Source of the DNA: Planctomycetota bacterium
Lineage (GTDB): Bacteria; Planctomycetota; UBA11346
DNA: 6,484 nt
Assembly: GCA_013816645.1 (NCBI GenBank)
Contig: JACDEC010000173.1
Location: forward strand, 1-6,484
Direction of reading: 5' to 3'
Part shown: in pieces, positions 1-5,325 of the stretch
How positions within the stretch are numbered: the stretch's first letter is position 1
How the letters are laid out: each line of letters begins with the position of its first letter
Notes under the pieces: model-generated
Told to the model about the DNA's origin: nothing
What the model saw: the letters and a program-made list of their open reading frames with translations, nothing else
The model's database searches: none
Translations under genes and position numbers: made by a program

Positions 1-801
1 GCCGGGCGCATGCCGGGCGAGCAGTCCGGGCAGGGCACACAGCCCGCGCGCGTGGATGCCGGGCAGCACATGGCGCGCGCTGCAGCGCACGCGTTCGCAG
101 GCGTGGCCCATCGCGCAGCCGTGCCCGGCCCAGGCGATCATCTCGAGGTCGTTTTCGGCGTCACCGACCGCCCACACCTCGGCCTGCTCGCAGCCGAGAT
201 GCCGGGCGAGGCGCTCCAGGCCCCAGGCCTTGGTGACGCCGGCGCGACTGATCTCGAGCCGGTCATACTCGCTGACGCAGATGTGGAAACGATCGGCAAA
301 GCGCTGACGCAGCCCGGCGAACACCGCGCGCAACTGATCGCCCGCGGTCACGAACATGACCTTGAAGCTGCTGCCGCGCCAATCGCTCGCCAAGCGCGGA
401 TCGACCTCGAAGTCGGCGCGGTAGCGTTCGCGCCAGCCGGCGGTCGGCCCGGATTCACGGTCGATGACCCAGCGGTCGGCCTGAGGATAGCAGCAGATCG
501 CCCCGTCGTGCCGCGTCAGTTCGGCGAGGATGTCGCGCACATCACGCTCGGGCAGCGCGCTCTCCGCGATCGGTTTGGCGCCGGGGACGCCGACCCACGC
601 GCCATTGAAGCACGCCATCGGCGTGTCGAGATGCAGGCGATCCCAAATCCAACGCGCGGTCAGCAGCGGTCGGCCGGTGGCGATGGCCACCAGCGACCCC
701 TGCTGGCGCAGCTCGCGCACCACGCGTTCGTGCGCTGTCGGCAGCTCCGTCGAGCCGCTGAGCAGCGTCCCATCGAGATCCAAGGCGACCAGACGCGTCA
801 T
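1..801 (-). CDS. HAD-superfamily hydrolase, Cof-type (C2-cap) phosphatase, 3' end cut by window edge
   Basis: Probable cytoplasmic Mg2+-dependent phosphatase acting on small phosphorylated metabolites such as sugar phosphates; the substrate cannot be told from sequence. The 267 visible residues begin MTRLVALDLDGTLL, giving HAD motif I with nucleophile D8 and acid/base D10. Motif II is the ATGR at 41-44, followed by an FNGAW segment near 65-69. Residues about 80-185 are the C2 cap inserted between motifs II and III. Motif III is K191 in VTKAWGLE, and motif IV is VGDAENDLEMI (212-222, with D214 and D218). This order is that of the Cof/IIB subfamily. Family members run about 260-290 residues, so only a few C-terminal residues should be missing. 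The ATG at 799-801 fits the usual start just before motif I. No good Shine-Dalgarno site precedes it. The gene is divergent from ssb across 119 bp. Confidence 0.9.
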   Translation of the reverse strand, partial: MTRLVALDLDGTLLSGSTELPTAHERVVRELRQQGSLVAIATGRPLLTARWIWDRLHLDTPMACFNGAWVGVPGAKPIAESALPERDVRDILAELTRHDGAICCYPQADRWVIDRESGPTAGWRERYRADFEVDPRLASDWRGSSFKVMFVTAGDQLRAVFAGLRQRFADRFHICVSEYDRLEISRAGVTKAWGLERLARHLGCEQAEVWAVGDAENDLEMIAWAGHGCAMGHACERVRCSARHVLPGIHARGLCALPGLLARHAPG

Positions 802-873
802 GGACCGGCAGGATAGGACACGATCGACCGACGCCAGGAGCCAGGAAGGCCTTGCGAACCACCGCGGACCGCA

Positions 874-893
874 TAGGGTCTATAACAACCCTA
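874..893. promoter_or_regulatory. Inverted repeat (possible operator) around a TATAAC box in the HAD/ssb divergent region
   Basis: TAGGGT (874-879) and ACCCTA (888-893) are perfect 6-bp inverted arms separated by 8 nt. The spacer carries TATAAC (881-886), which resembles a -10 box for ssb, 34 nt upstream of its ATG. No convincing -35 sits 17 nt before it; the nearest candidate, TTGCGA at 852-857, is 23 nt away. The AT-rich patch stands out in GC-rich surroundings. A repressor binding here could affect ssb, the HAD gene or both. The dyad is seen directly; the promoter and operator roles are inferred. Confidence 0.4.
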
Positions 894-910
894 ACCGATA
901 CCTCAGCGCG

Positions 911-916
911 AAAGGA
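911..916 (+). promoter_or_regulatory. Ribosome binding site of ssb
   Basis: AAAGGA lies 4 nt before the ATG at 921. It supports this start over the in-frame TTG at 852, which would add 23 residues unlike any SSB N-terminus. Confidence 0.6.
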
Positions 917-920
917 CCCC

Positions 921-1454
921 ATGACCTTCAATCTCAACTCGGTCACGCTCGCCGGAAACCTCACCCGTGACCCCGAGATCCGCAACCTACCCAGCGACCA
1001 GATGGTGGTGAACTTCGGATTGGCGGTGAACCGCCGCTGGAAGGGTCCCGACGGCGAGTTCAAGGAGGAGACCACCTTCATCGACGTCGAATCCTGGGGG
1101 CGCACCGCCGAGTTGGTCGGTCAGTACCTGACCAAGGGCAGCCCAGTCTACCTCGAAGGCCGTCTCAAACTCGACCAGTGGCAGGACAAAGACAACCAGA
1201 AGCGCTCGAAGCTCAAAGTCGTCGCCAACACCGTGCAGTTCCTACCCAGCAACCGCAACCGCGGGGCCCCCGGCGAAGCCGGTGCGAGCGATGCTGCCGT
1301 CGCAAGCGGCGCGACCGGCGACGAATCCCACGCCGTCGCCGTCGCGGGTCCCAGCCACGCCGACGCCCCTCGGCCGAAGCCGCGCCCGCAACGCACCGCC
1401 GAGCCCGCCGGCGCCTACACCGGCCGCGACCTCACCGACCAGCCGCCGTTCTGA
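921..1454 (+). CDS. ssb: Single-stranded DNA-binding protein SSB
   Basis: Binds and protects single-stranded DNA in replication, repair and recombination, and recruits partner enzymes through its C-terminal tip; bacterial SSBs normally act as tetramers. The 177-residue product has one OB fold at about 5-107, beginning NSVTLAGNLTRDPEIR and including VNFGLAVNRRW (30-40), FIDVESWGRTAE (53-64) and GSPVYLEGRLKLDQW (73-87). W40, W60 and W87 are at positions typical of DNA-stacking aromatics. Residues about 112-168 form a disordered Ala/Gly/Pro-rich linker. The protein ends DLTDQPPF, a PPF variant of the conserved partner-binding tip, so the gene is complete. The start is set by AAAGGA 4 nt upstream. 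The gene stands alone, without rpsF/rpsR neighbours, and runs into a repeat-filled convergent region. No rho-independent terminator with a U tract follows. Confidence 0.96.
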   Translation: MTFNLNSVTLAGNLTRDPEIRNLPSDQMVVNFGLAVNRRWKGPDGEFKEETTFIDVESWGRTAELVGQYLTKGSPVYLEGRLKLDQWQDKDNQKRSKLKVVANTVQFLPSNRNRGAPGEAGASDAAVASGATGDESHAVAVAGPSHADAPRPKPRPQRTAEPAGAYTGRDLTDQPPF

Positions 1455-1484
1455 ACACGCGAGCAGCCCGCGAACGTCACGGTC

Positions 1485-1616
1485 ATCGATCGCGCGCCTA
1501 GGCGGGCACCCGCCGTGCTCTGGTGAAGGTCGGATTGCTTCTGCGGTACGCGGGCACATCCATCCCGCGGCCTTCAGTATCCGATCACACTCATCACAAA
1601 CCCACGCCGCGCCGCT
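1485..1616. repeat. Repeat copy 1 (type a)
   Basis: 132 bp. The core has CCTAGGCGGG in place of the GGCCAAGGCGGG of later copies. Its hairpin GGCGGG-CA-CCCGCC (1501-1514) lacks one loop base. The body carries GGATTGCTTCTGCGGTACG, shared with copy 2 and nearly with copy 3. This is the hairpin nearest the ssb stop (47 nt away), so it could mark the ssb 3' end, but no T tract follows. Confidence 0.8.
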
Positions 1617-1749
1617 ATCGATCGCGCGCCTAGGCGGGGCGCTCGCCGCGCTCCTGGTGAAGGCCGGATTGCTTCTGCGGTACGCGGGCACTCCATCCCG
1701 CGCCTCCTGTATCCGACCACGCTCAACAGATAACCTACGCCGCGCCGTT
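1617..1749. repeat. Repeat copy 2 (type a)
   Basis: 133 bp. It shares the CCTAGGCGGG core variant and the GGATTGCTTCTGCGGTACG body with copy 1. The hairpin arms are damaged (GGCGGGG then CTCGCC), so the stem is weaker. Confidence 0.8.
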
Positions 1750-1868
1750 CTCGATCGCGCGGCCAAGGCGGGCGACCCGCCGCGCTCCTTGTGGAAACCG
1801 GATAGCTTCTGCGGTACGCGGGCCTTCCGTATCCGATCACGCTCATCAAAAACCCACGCCGCGCCGTT
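1750..1868. repeat. Repeat copy 3 (type a body, later-type core)
   Basis: 119 bp, the shortest full copy. It has the GGCCAAGG core and a perfect GGCGGG-CGA-CCCGCC hairpin at 1767-1781 like copies 4-5, but keeps the CTTCTGCGGTACGCGGGC body of copies 1-2. It is therefore a mosaic or intermediate form. Confidence 0.8.
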
Positions 1869-2012
1869 ATCGATCGCGCGGCCAAGGCGGGCGACCCGCC
1901 GCGCTCCTTGTGGAGCGCAAGGCGAGCCCAACGCCGCCGCATTGGCTACCAGTTCCCACACCTTCGCCCTGCGTCCCTTCCCCCGTACATCAAAAACCCA
2001 CGCCGCGCCGTT
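1869..2012. repeat. Repeat copy 4 (type b)
   Basis: 144 bp. The perfect hairpin is at 1886-1900. After the core the body changes to TGGAGCGCAAGGCGAGC. The segment 1844-1936, including the end of copy 3, matches 1988-2080 with two mismatches in 93 bp. This points to a recent duplication of that block. Confidence 0.85.
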
Positions 2013-2080
2013 ATCGATCGCGCGGCCAAGGCGGGCGACCCGCCGCGCTCCTCGTGGAGCGCAAGGCGAGCGCAACGCCG
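2013..2080. repeat. Repeat copy 5 (type b, truncated)
   Basis: The last copy keeps the core, a perfect hairpin at 2030-2044 and the GAGCGCAAGGCGAGC body. It then leaves the shared sequence at about 2080 and has no tail. It ends about 34 bp from the HD gene stop, so its hairpin lies in the likely 3' untranslated end of that gene. Confidence 0.8.
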
Positions 2081-2114
2081 GCCCCGCGATCGAGAACGGA
2101 TGCGGCGGCGTGGA

Positions 2115-3470
2115 TCACCAGGCCTGGAGCTTGTCCATGACCGCCGTGGCCTTCTCGACATCCTCGCGCAGCACATAGGTGTGCCGCAGGTCGATCGGCT
2201 TGTTGAAGCTGGCGAGCAGTTGCGAATGCCCGGTGATCGGCTCGACCAGTCGTCTGCCCAACACGCGCCGCTCGCACAGCAGGCGCGCACTGTTGTACGA
2301 CGCGCTGTCCTCCTGCGCCCCCCCCGCCTGCGGCCCCCCCGCTCCGGCGAGCTTGGTGAAGACCTGGCGCGAGTGGCAGGTGAAGACATTGCAGCCACTC
2401 TGGCGCAGAGCGCCGACCAGTTCCTGGGCGAGGAAGTTCTCCTGGTCCTCGGCGCCCACGCGCTCGCGCAACACCAGCTTGGCGGGTTCGCGATCGAGGA
2501 TCCGCCGGCTCCAGCGACCGCCCTTGGCGCGCGCCGCGTGCAGCATCATGGTCACGCTGTCGTCGCGCAGATCGACGAGGTCGGACAAGCCGCGCGCCAG
2601 CGGGACGTCGATCTCGCCTTCGCCGATCGCCATAGCGAGGTAGTGCTCGAAGGCCGGCGGCGTCTTGTGGAAATAGACCTGGAGGAACATGTGGTAGCGC
2701 GCGAGCAGCAACTCCTCCAACGCGTGCACGCCGTGGATGTCCAAACCGAGCTCCGGTCCGTACGGTCCGGGCAGCACGACCTCGCAGGCCTTGAGCCGTT
2801 CGAGGTCGTAGATGCCGTAGCTGACGCCGGCGAAATGGCTGTCGCGCAGCAGGTAGTCGCAGCGGTCGGCATCGAGCTCGCCGCTGACCAGCGCGCGCAG
2901 CACCGAGACCAGGCTGCCCATGCCGCTCAGGCGCTTGCTGCGCCGCACGCGGCTGGAGAGCACCGCGGCGACGTCGCGGGCGACGTCCTCGGCCAGCACC
3001 CCCTCGCGGACCAGGCCAGCGATCAGCGCGAGCGAGAAGTCCTCGTGGGTGGCTTGCCGGGACTGCGGCAGCTGCCCGATGCGGTACCAGTCGGCGGGTA
3101 GCAGCACCTGTTCGACCGGTGGCAGGTAGGCCTCGCAGGTGTGGCTGAACGGCGGGTGCCCGGAGTCGTGGAGCATCCCGGCCAGGCGCAGCACGTGGTG
3201 GGCGTGCCGGCGATCGGCGTCGCTGTACCCGGCGAAGGCCTGCGGCGAGGTCTTGTAGAGACGTTCGAGCCGCTCGCCCGCGAGGTGCATGACGCCGAGG
3301 CTATGCTGGAAGCGGTCGTGCACCGCTCCGGGATAGACCAAGCTGACGAAGCCGAGCTGGCGGATCGAGCGCAGGCGCTGGATCCAGGGGTGGTCGATCA
3401 CCCGCCGTTCGGCCTCGGTGATGGTGATGGTCCCGTGGATCGGGTCGCGGATCTCGTAGGTCGCTGCCAT
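2115..3470 (-). CDS. HD-domain phosphohydrolase, COG1078 / SAMHD1-like family
   Basis: Probable metal-dependent phosphohydrolase. Relatives such as SAMHD1 and some bacterial homologues hydrolyse dNTPs to deoxynucleosides and triphosphate; the substrate here is unproven. The 451-residue product opens with YEIRDPIHGTITIT, typical of this family. It carries the four metal ligands: H56 (RFQHSLGVMHLA), H101-D102 (LHDSGHPPFSH) and D202 (ELDADRCDYLLRDS), the last matching SAMHD1 D311 by motif alignment. R53 and H105 are also at family positions. Residues about 240-300 (ARYHMFLQVYFHKT) belong to the helical extension after the HD core. No signal peptide or membrane segment is seen, so it is likely cytosolic. 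Residues about 378-387 are a low-complexity AGGPQ-AGGAQ pair. The ATG at 3468-3470 directly precedes the conserved start; Shine-Dalgarno is poor. It is convergent with ssb and divergent from serA. Confidence 0.88.
   Translation of the reverse strand: MAATYEIRDPIHGTITITEAERRVIDHPWIQRLRSIRQLGFVSLVYPGAVHDRFQHSLGVMHLAGERLERLYKTSPQAFAGYSDADRRHAHHVLRLAGMLHDSGHPPFSHTCEAYLPPVEQVLLPADWYRIGQLPQSRQATHEDFSLALIAGLVREGVLAEDVARDVAAVLSSRVRRSKRLSGMGSLVSVLRALVSGELDADRCDYLLRDSHFAGVSYGIYDLERLKACEVVLPGPYGPELGLDIHGVHALEELLLARYHMFLQVYFHKTPPAFEHYLAMAIGEGEIDVPLARGLSDLVDLRDDSVTMMLHAARAKGGRWSRRILDREPAKLVLRERVGAEDQENFLAQELVGALRQSGCNVFTCHSRQVFTKLAGAGGPQAGGAQEDSASYNSARLLCERRVLGRRLVEPITGHSQLLASFNKPIDLRHTYVLREDVEKATAVMDKLQAW
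2313..2342. repeat. Two 15-bp tandem copies with G runs inside the HD gene
   Basis: 2313-2327 and 2328-2342 are a direct tandem duplication with one mismatch (2318 versus 2333). On the coding strand they carry runs of 7 and 8 G and encode AGGPQ-AGGAQ. The 15-bp period keeps the frame, but the mononucleotide runs are slippage-prone. Confidence 0.85.
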
Positions 3471-3498
3471 GGGTCGGTGCGAACCTAACGCCTGCGGC

Positions 3499-3531
3499 GG
3501 TGACGCAACTGGCTGAGCGGATCACCTTTTT
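3499..3531 (+). terminator. Terminator-like stem-loop in the HD/serA divergent region
   Basis: GGTGACGC (3499-3506) pairs with GCG (3517-3519) and TCACC (3522-3526), leaving a 2-nt bulge and a 10-nt loop, and is followed at once by TTTTT (3527-3531). The shape is that of a weak plus-strand intrinsic terminator. No plus-strand gene lies upstream for it to serve. It would either stop stray transcription antisense to the HD gene or sit in a long serA leader. Stem stability is only moderate. Confidence 0.35.
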
Positions 3532-3585
3532 GCATCGCCGAACCGCCGCCCATGCAGTGCAGCGTCCCCACGAGACCCATCACGT

Positions 3586-3591
3586 TTGACA
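3586..3591 (+). promoter_or_regulatory. Possible -35 box for serA
   Basis: TTGACA is a perfect sigma-70 -35 match 44 nt before the serA ATG. At 17-nt spacing the -10 position holds CAGAAC (3609-3614), only a 3/6 match, so the promoter is weakly supported. Confidence 0.25.
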
Positions 3592-3623
3592 TGCCGACGC
3601 CCCGCGACCAGAACCGTCCACGC

Positions 3624-3630
3624 AAGGGAG
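3624..3630 (+). promoter_or_regulatory. Ribosome binding site of serA
   Basis: AAGGGAG sits 5 nt before the ATG at 3636, the strongest Shine-Dalgarno in the window. It fixes the start there, against in-frame ATGs at 3552 and 3591 that would add unconserved residues. Confidence 0.8.
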
Positions 3631-3635
3631 CCGAC

Positions 3636-5207
3636 ATGGCGAAGATCCTGGTCACCGATGGCATGGCGCAAGAAGGCCTGGACCTGCTCAAGCAGGCCGG
3701 CCATCAGATCGACAACCGCAAAGCCACCGTCGATGAACTGCTGCGCCTGATCGGCGATTACGACGGGCTGGTCGTGCGCTCGAACACCCAGGTCACCGAC
3801 GCCGTCATCAAGGCCGGCTCGCCGCGGCTCAAGGTGGTCGGGCGCGCCGGTGTGGGCGTCGACAACGTCGACCTGCCTTCGGCGACCACGCTCGGCGTGA
3901 TCGTGATGAACGCCCCGCTCGGCAACATCGTTTCCGCCGCCGAGCACACCATCGGCATGATCTTCGCCGCTGCGCGCCACATCCCCCAGGCCCACGCCAA
4001 GATGGCCCAGGGCGTCTGGGACAAGAAGAGCTTCACCGGCAACGAGCTGCACGGCAAGGCGCTGGGCATCGTCGGCCTCGGCAAGATCGGCAAGCACGTC
4101 GCCCTGGTCCTGCAGGCCGCCGGCATGAACGTGCTCGCCTTCGACCCGTTCCTGAGCCCGGAAGTCGCGACCGAGTTGCGCATCGAGAGCGTCGAACTCG
4201 ACGACCTGCTCAAGCGCGCCGATGTGATCACCGTGCACACACCGCTGACCGAGAAGACCCGCCACCTGATCAACGCCGAGCGCCTGCGCACCATGAAGAA
4301 GTCGGCGCGTCTGGTCAACGTCGCGCGCGGCGGGATCATCGACGAGACCGCGCTCGCCGAGGCACTCAAAGCCGGGGTCATCGCAGCCGCCGCGCTCGAC
4401 GTGTTCAGCGAAGAACCGCTGCCCAAGGAAAGCCCGCTCTACGGCTGCCCCAACCTGATCCTCACCCCGCATCTCGGGGCCAGCACCGAAGAGGCGCAGG
4501 TCAAGGTATCGGTCGACATCGCCAACCAGTTCAACGCCTACTTCGACAGCGGCAAGATCATCAACGCGGTGAACGTCAACCTGCGCATCGACCCGGCGAT
4601 CGACTCCTACCTCGCCGCGGCCCAGACGCTTGGCGCGGCCCTGGTCCAAACCATCGAGGAGCCGCTCATCGGCCTCGAGGTCACCGCCCGCGGCGACCTC
4701 GCCAAGTACGACACCAAGCCGCTGTCGGTCGCCGCGCTCAAGGGCGCACTGTCGCAGATCAGCGATCAGGTCGTCAACTTCGTCAACGCCACGCGCATCG
4801 CCGAGGACCGCGGCATCACCCTGACCTCGGCCTCGAGCGAGCAGCTCAAAGGCTACGCCGACCAGCTCTCGGTGCGCGCGATCACCGCCAATGGCTCGCA
4901 TCTCATCGGCGGATCGATCATCAACGGCCAGCTGCGCGTGCTGCGCTACGACGACTACCCTGTCGACCTCCCGGTCGGAGCCCACCTGCTGGTCATGGAG
5001 TACCCGGACCGTCCGGGCATGGTCGGCAAGTACGGCAGCATCCTCGGCGCCAACCGCATCAACATCGCGCGCATGGAAGTCAGCCGGATCGACGGACGTG
5101 GCGACGCGCTGGTGATCCTGACCCTGGACGATCCGGTCCCGGCGCCGGTCTTCGCCGAGATGAAACAAGCCGTCCACCCGACCAGGGCGTATCTGATTTC
5201 GATTTAA
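3636..5207 (+). CDS. serA: D-3-phosphoglycerate dehydrogenase, long form with ACT domain
   Basis: Oxidises 3-phosphoglycerate to 3-phosphohydroxypyruvate with NAD+, the first committed step of serine biosynthesis, in the cytosol. The 523 residues match the long form of the enzyme (about 525-530, as in Mycobacterium tuberculosis) rather than the 410-residue E. coli form. The substrate-binding half covers about 1-98 and 285-310. The NAD-binding Rossmann fold (about 99-284) has GLGKIG at 147-152 and D170, whose acidic side chain favours NAD over NADP. The catalytic set is R231 (NVARGG), E259 or E260 (LDVFSEEP) and H279 (TPHLGAST). Residues about 315-445 form the intervening allosteric-substrate-binding domain. 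Residues about 450-523 form an ACT domain (PDRPGMVGKYGSILG, then NIARMEVSR) that usually binds serine for feedback inhibition. All key residues are present. The start is chosen by AAGGGAG 5 nt upstream. Confidence 0.98.
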   Translation: MAKILVTDGMAQEGLDLLKQAGHQIDNRKATVDELLRLIGDYDGLVVRSNTQVTDAVIKAGSPRLKVVGRAGVGVDNVDLPSATTLGVIVMNAPLGNIVSAAEHTIGMIFAAARHIPQAHAKMAQGVWDKKSFTGNELHGKALGIVGLGKIGKHVALVLQAAGMNVLAFDPFLSPEVATELRIESVELDDLLKRADVITVHTPLTEKTRHLINAERLRTMKKSARLVNVARGGIIDETALAEALKAGVIAAAALDVFSEEPLPKESPLYGCPNLILTPHLGASTEEAQVKVSVDIANQFNAYFDSGKIINAVNVNLRIDPAIDSYLAAAQTLGAALVQTIEEPLIGLEVTARGDLAKYDTKPLSVAALKGALSQISDQVVNFVNATRIAEDRGITLTSASSEQLKGYADQLSVRAITANGSHLIGGSIINGQLRVLRYDDYPVDLPVGAHLLVMEYPDRPGMVGKYGSILGANRINIARMEVSRIDGRGDALVILTLDDPVPAPVFAEMKQAVHPTRAYLISI

Positions 5208-5210
5208 GCA

Positions 5211-5252
5211 GTGCGGCGTGCGACGTGCGACGTGCGACGTGCGATGTGCGGC
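5211..5252. repeat. Six 7-bp tandem repeats (GTGCGRY) directly after serA
   Basis: Six contiguous heptamers begin 3 nt after the serA stop: GTGCGGC, GTGCGAC three times, GTGCGAT, GTGCGGC. The central three are identical. No stem with a U tract is formed, so it is not an intrinsic terminator. The 118-bp serA/kinase gap otherwise holds only an ATCCGGG direct repeat (5279-5285 and 5293-5299). Confidence 0.95.
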
Positions 5253-5325
5253 AAGCGCTGGCCTGTGGGTGCTCTCCCATCCGGGGAATTGCATCCGGGT
5301 CGCCGGGCAGGCATGATGCGCGCCG

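Larger units (their letters stand above)
1485..2080. repeat. Array of five imperfect tandem repeats (about 119-144 bp) filling the ssb/HD convergent intergenic region
   Basis: The 660 bp from 1455 to 2114 hold no credible gene. They hold five copies of a unit that starts with a (A/C)TCGATCGCGCG core, at 1485, 1617, 1750, 1869 and 2013 (periods 132, 133, 119 and 144). Each core continues into a GGCGGG-CGA-CCCGCC hairpin (perfect in copies 3-5). Copies 1-4 end in an A-rich then ACGCCGCGCCGTT-like tail. At the junctions before copies 4 and 5, GCCGCGC and GCGCGGC form a second 7-bp stem with an 11-nt loop carrying ATCGAT. Two periods are not multiples of three, so no reading frame is kept across copies, which argues against coding. 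The family and function are unknown to me; a dispersed REP/MITE-like intergenic repeat is one possibility. Confidence 0.9.

Noticed and set aside
10..816. 268-codon plus-strand reading frame opposite the HAD gene
   Set aside because: Shadow of a gene with all four HAD motifs on the minus strand.
852..920. TTG start at 852 for ssb
   Set aside because: It adds 23 residues with no SSB similarity and would place the promoter-like box and dyad inside the gene; the ATG at 921 has its own AAAGGA.
1242..2075. Long minus-strand reading frame across the repeat array (277 codons), with repeated ARLGRAIDNGAAWVFD-like peptides
   Set aside because: It overlaps ssb, the copies are spaced 133 and 119 bp so different frames are read in each, and no domain is recognisable. 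It is translated repeat DNA.
1485..2080. CRISPR array
   Set aside because: Units are over 100 bp and tandem, with variable similarity and no short repeats separated by unique spacers.
1485..2114. Insertion sequence or transposon remnant
   Set aside because: No transposase fragment, terminal inverted repeats or target-site duplication was found at the edges of the array.
1908..3101. 397-codon plus-strand reading frame
   Set aside because: It lies antisense to the HD gene, whose motifs are unmistakable, and arises from GC-rich codon bias.
3552..3635. N-terminal extension of SerA from the ATG at 3552 or 3591
   Set aside because: The residues are not SerA-like and the strong AAGGGAG is spaced for the ATG at 3636.
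3522..5294. 590-codon minus-strand reading frame opposite serA
   Set aside because: Shadow of serA; composition is Asp/Val/Gly/Arg-rich with no motif, while the plus strand has full SerA catalytic residues.
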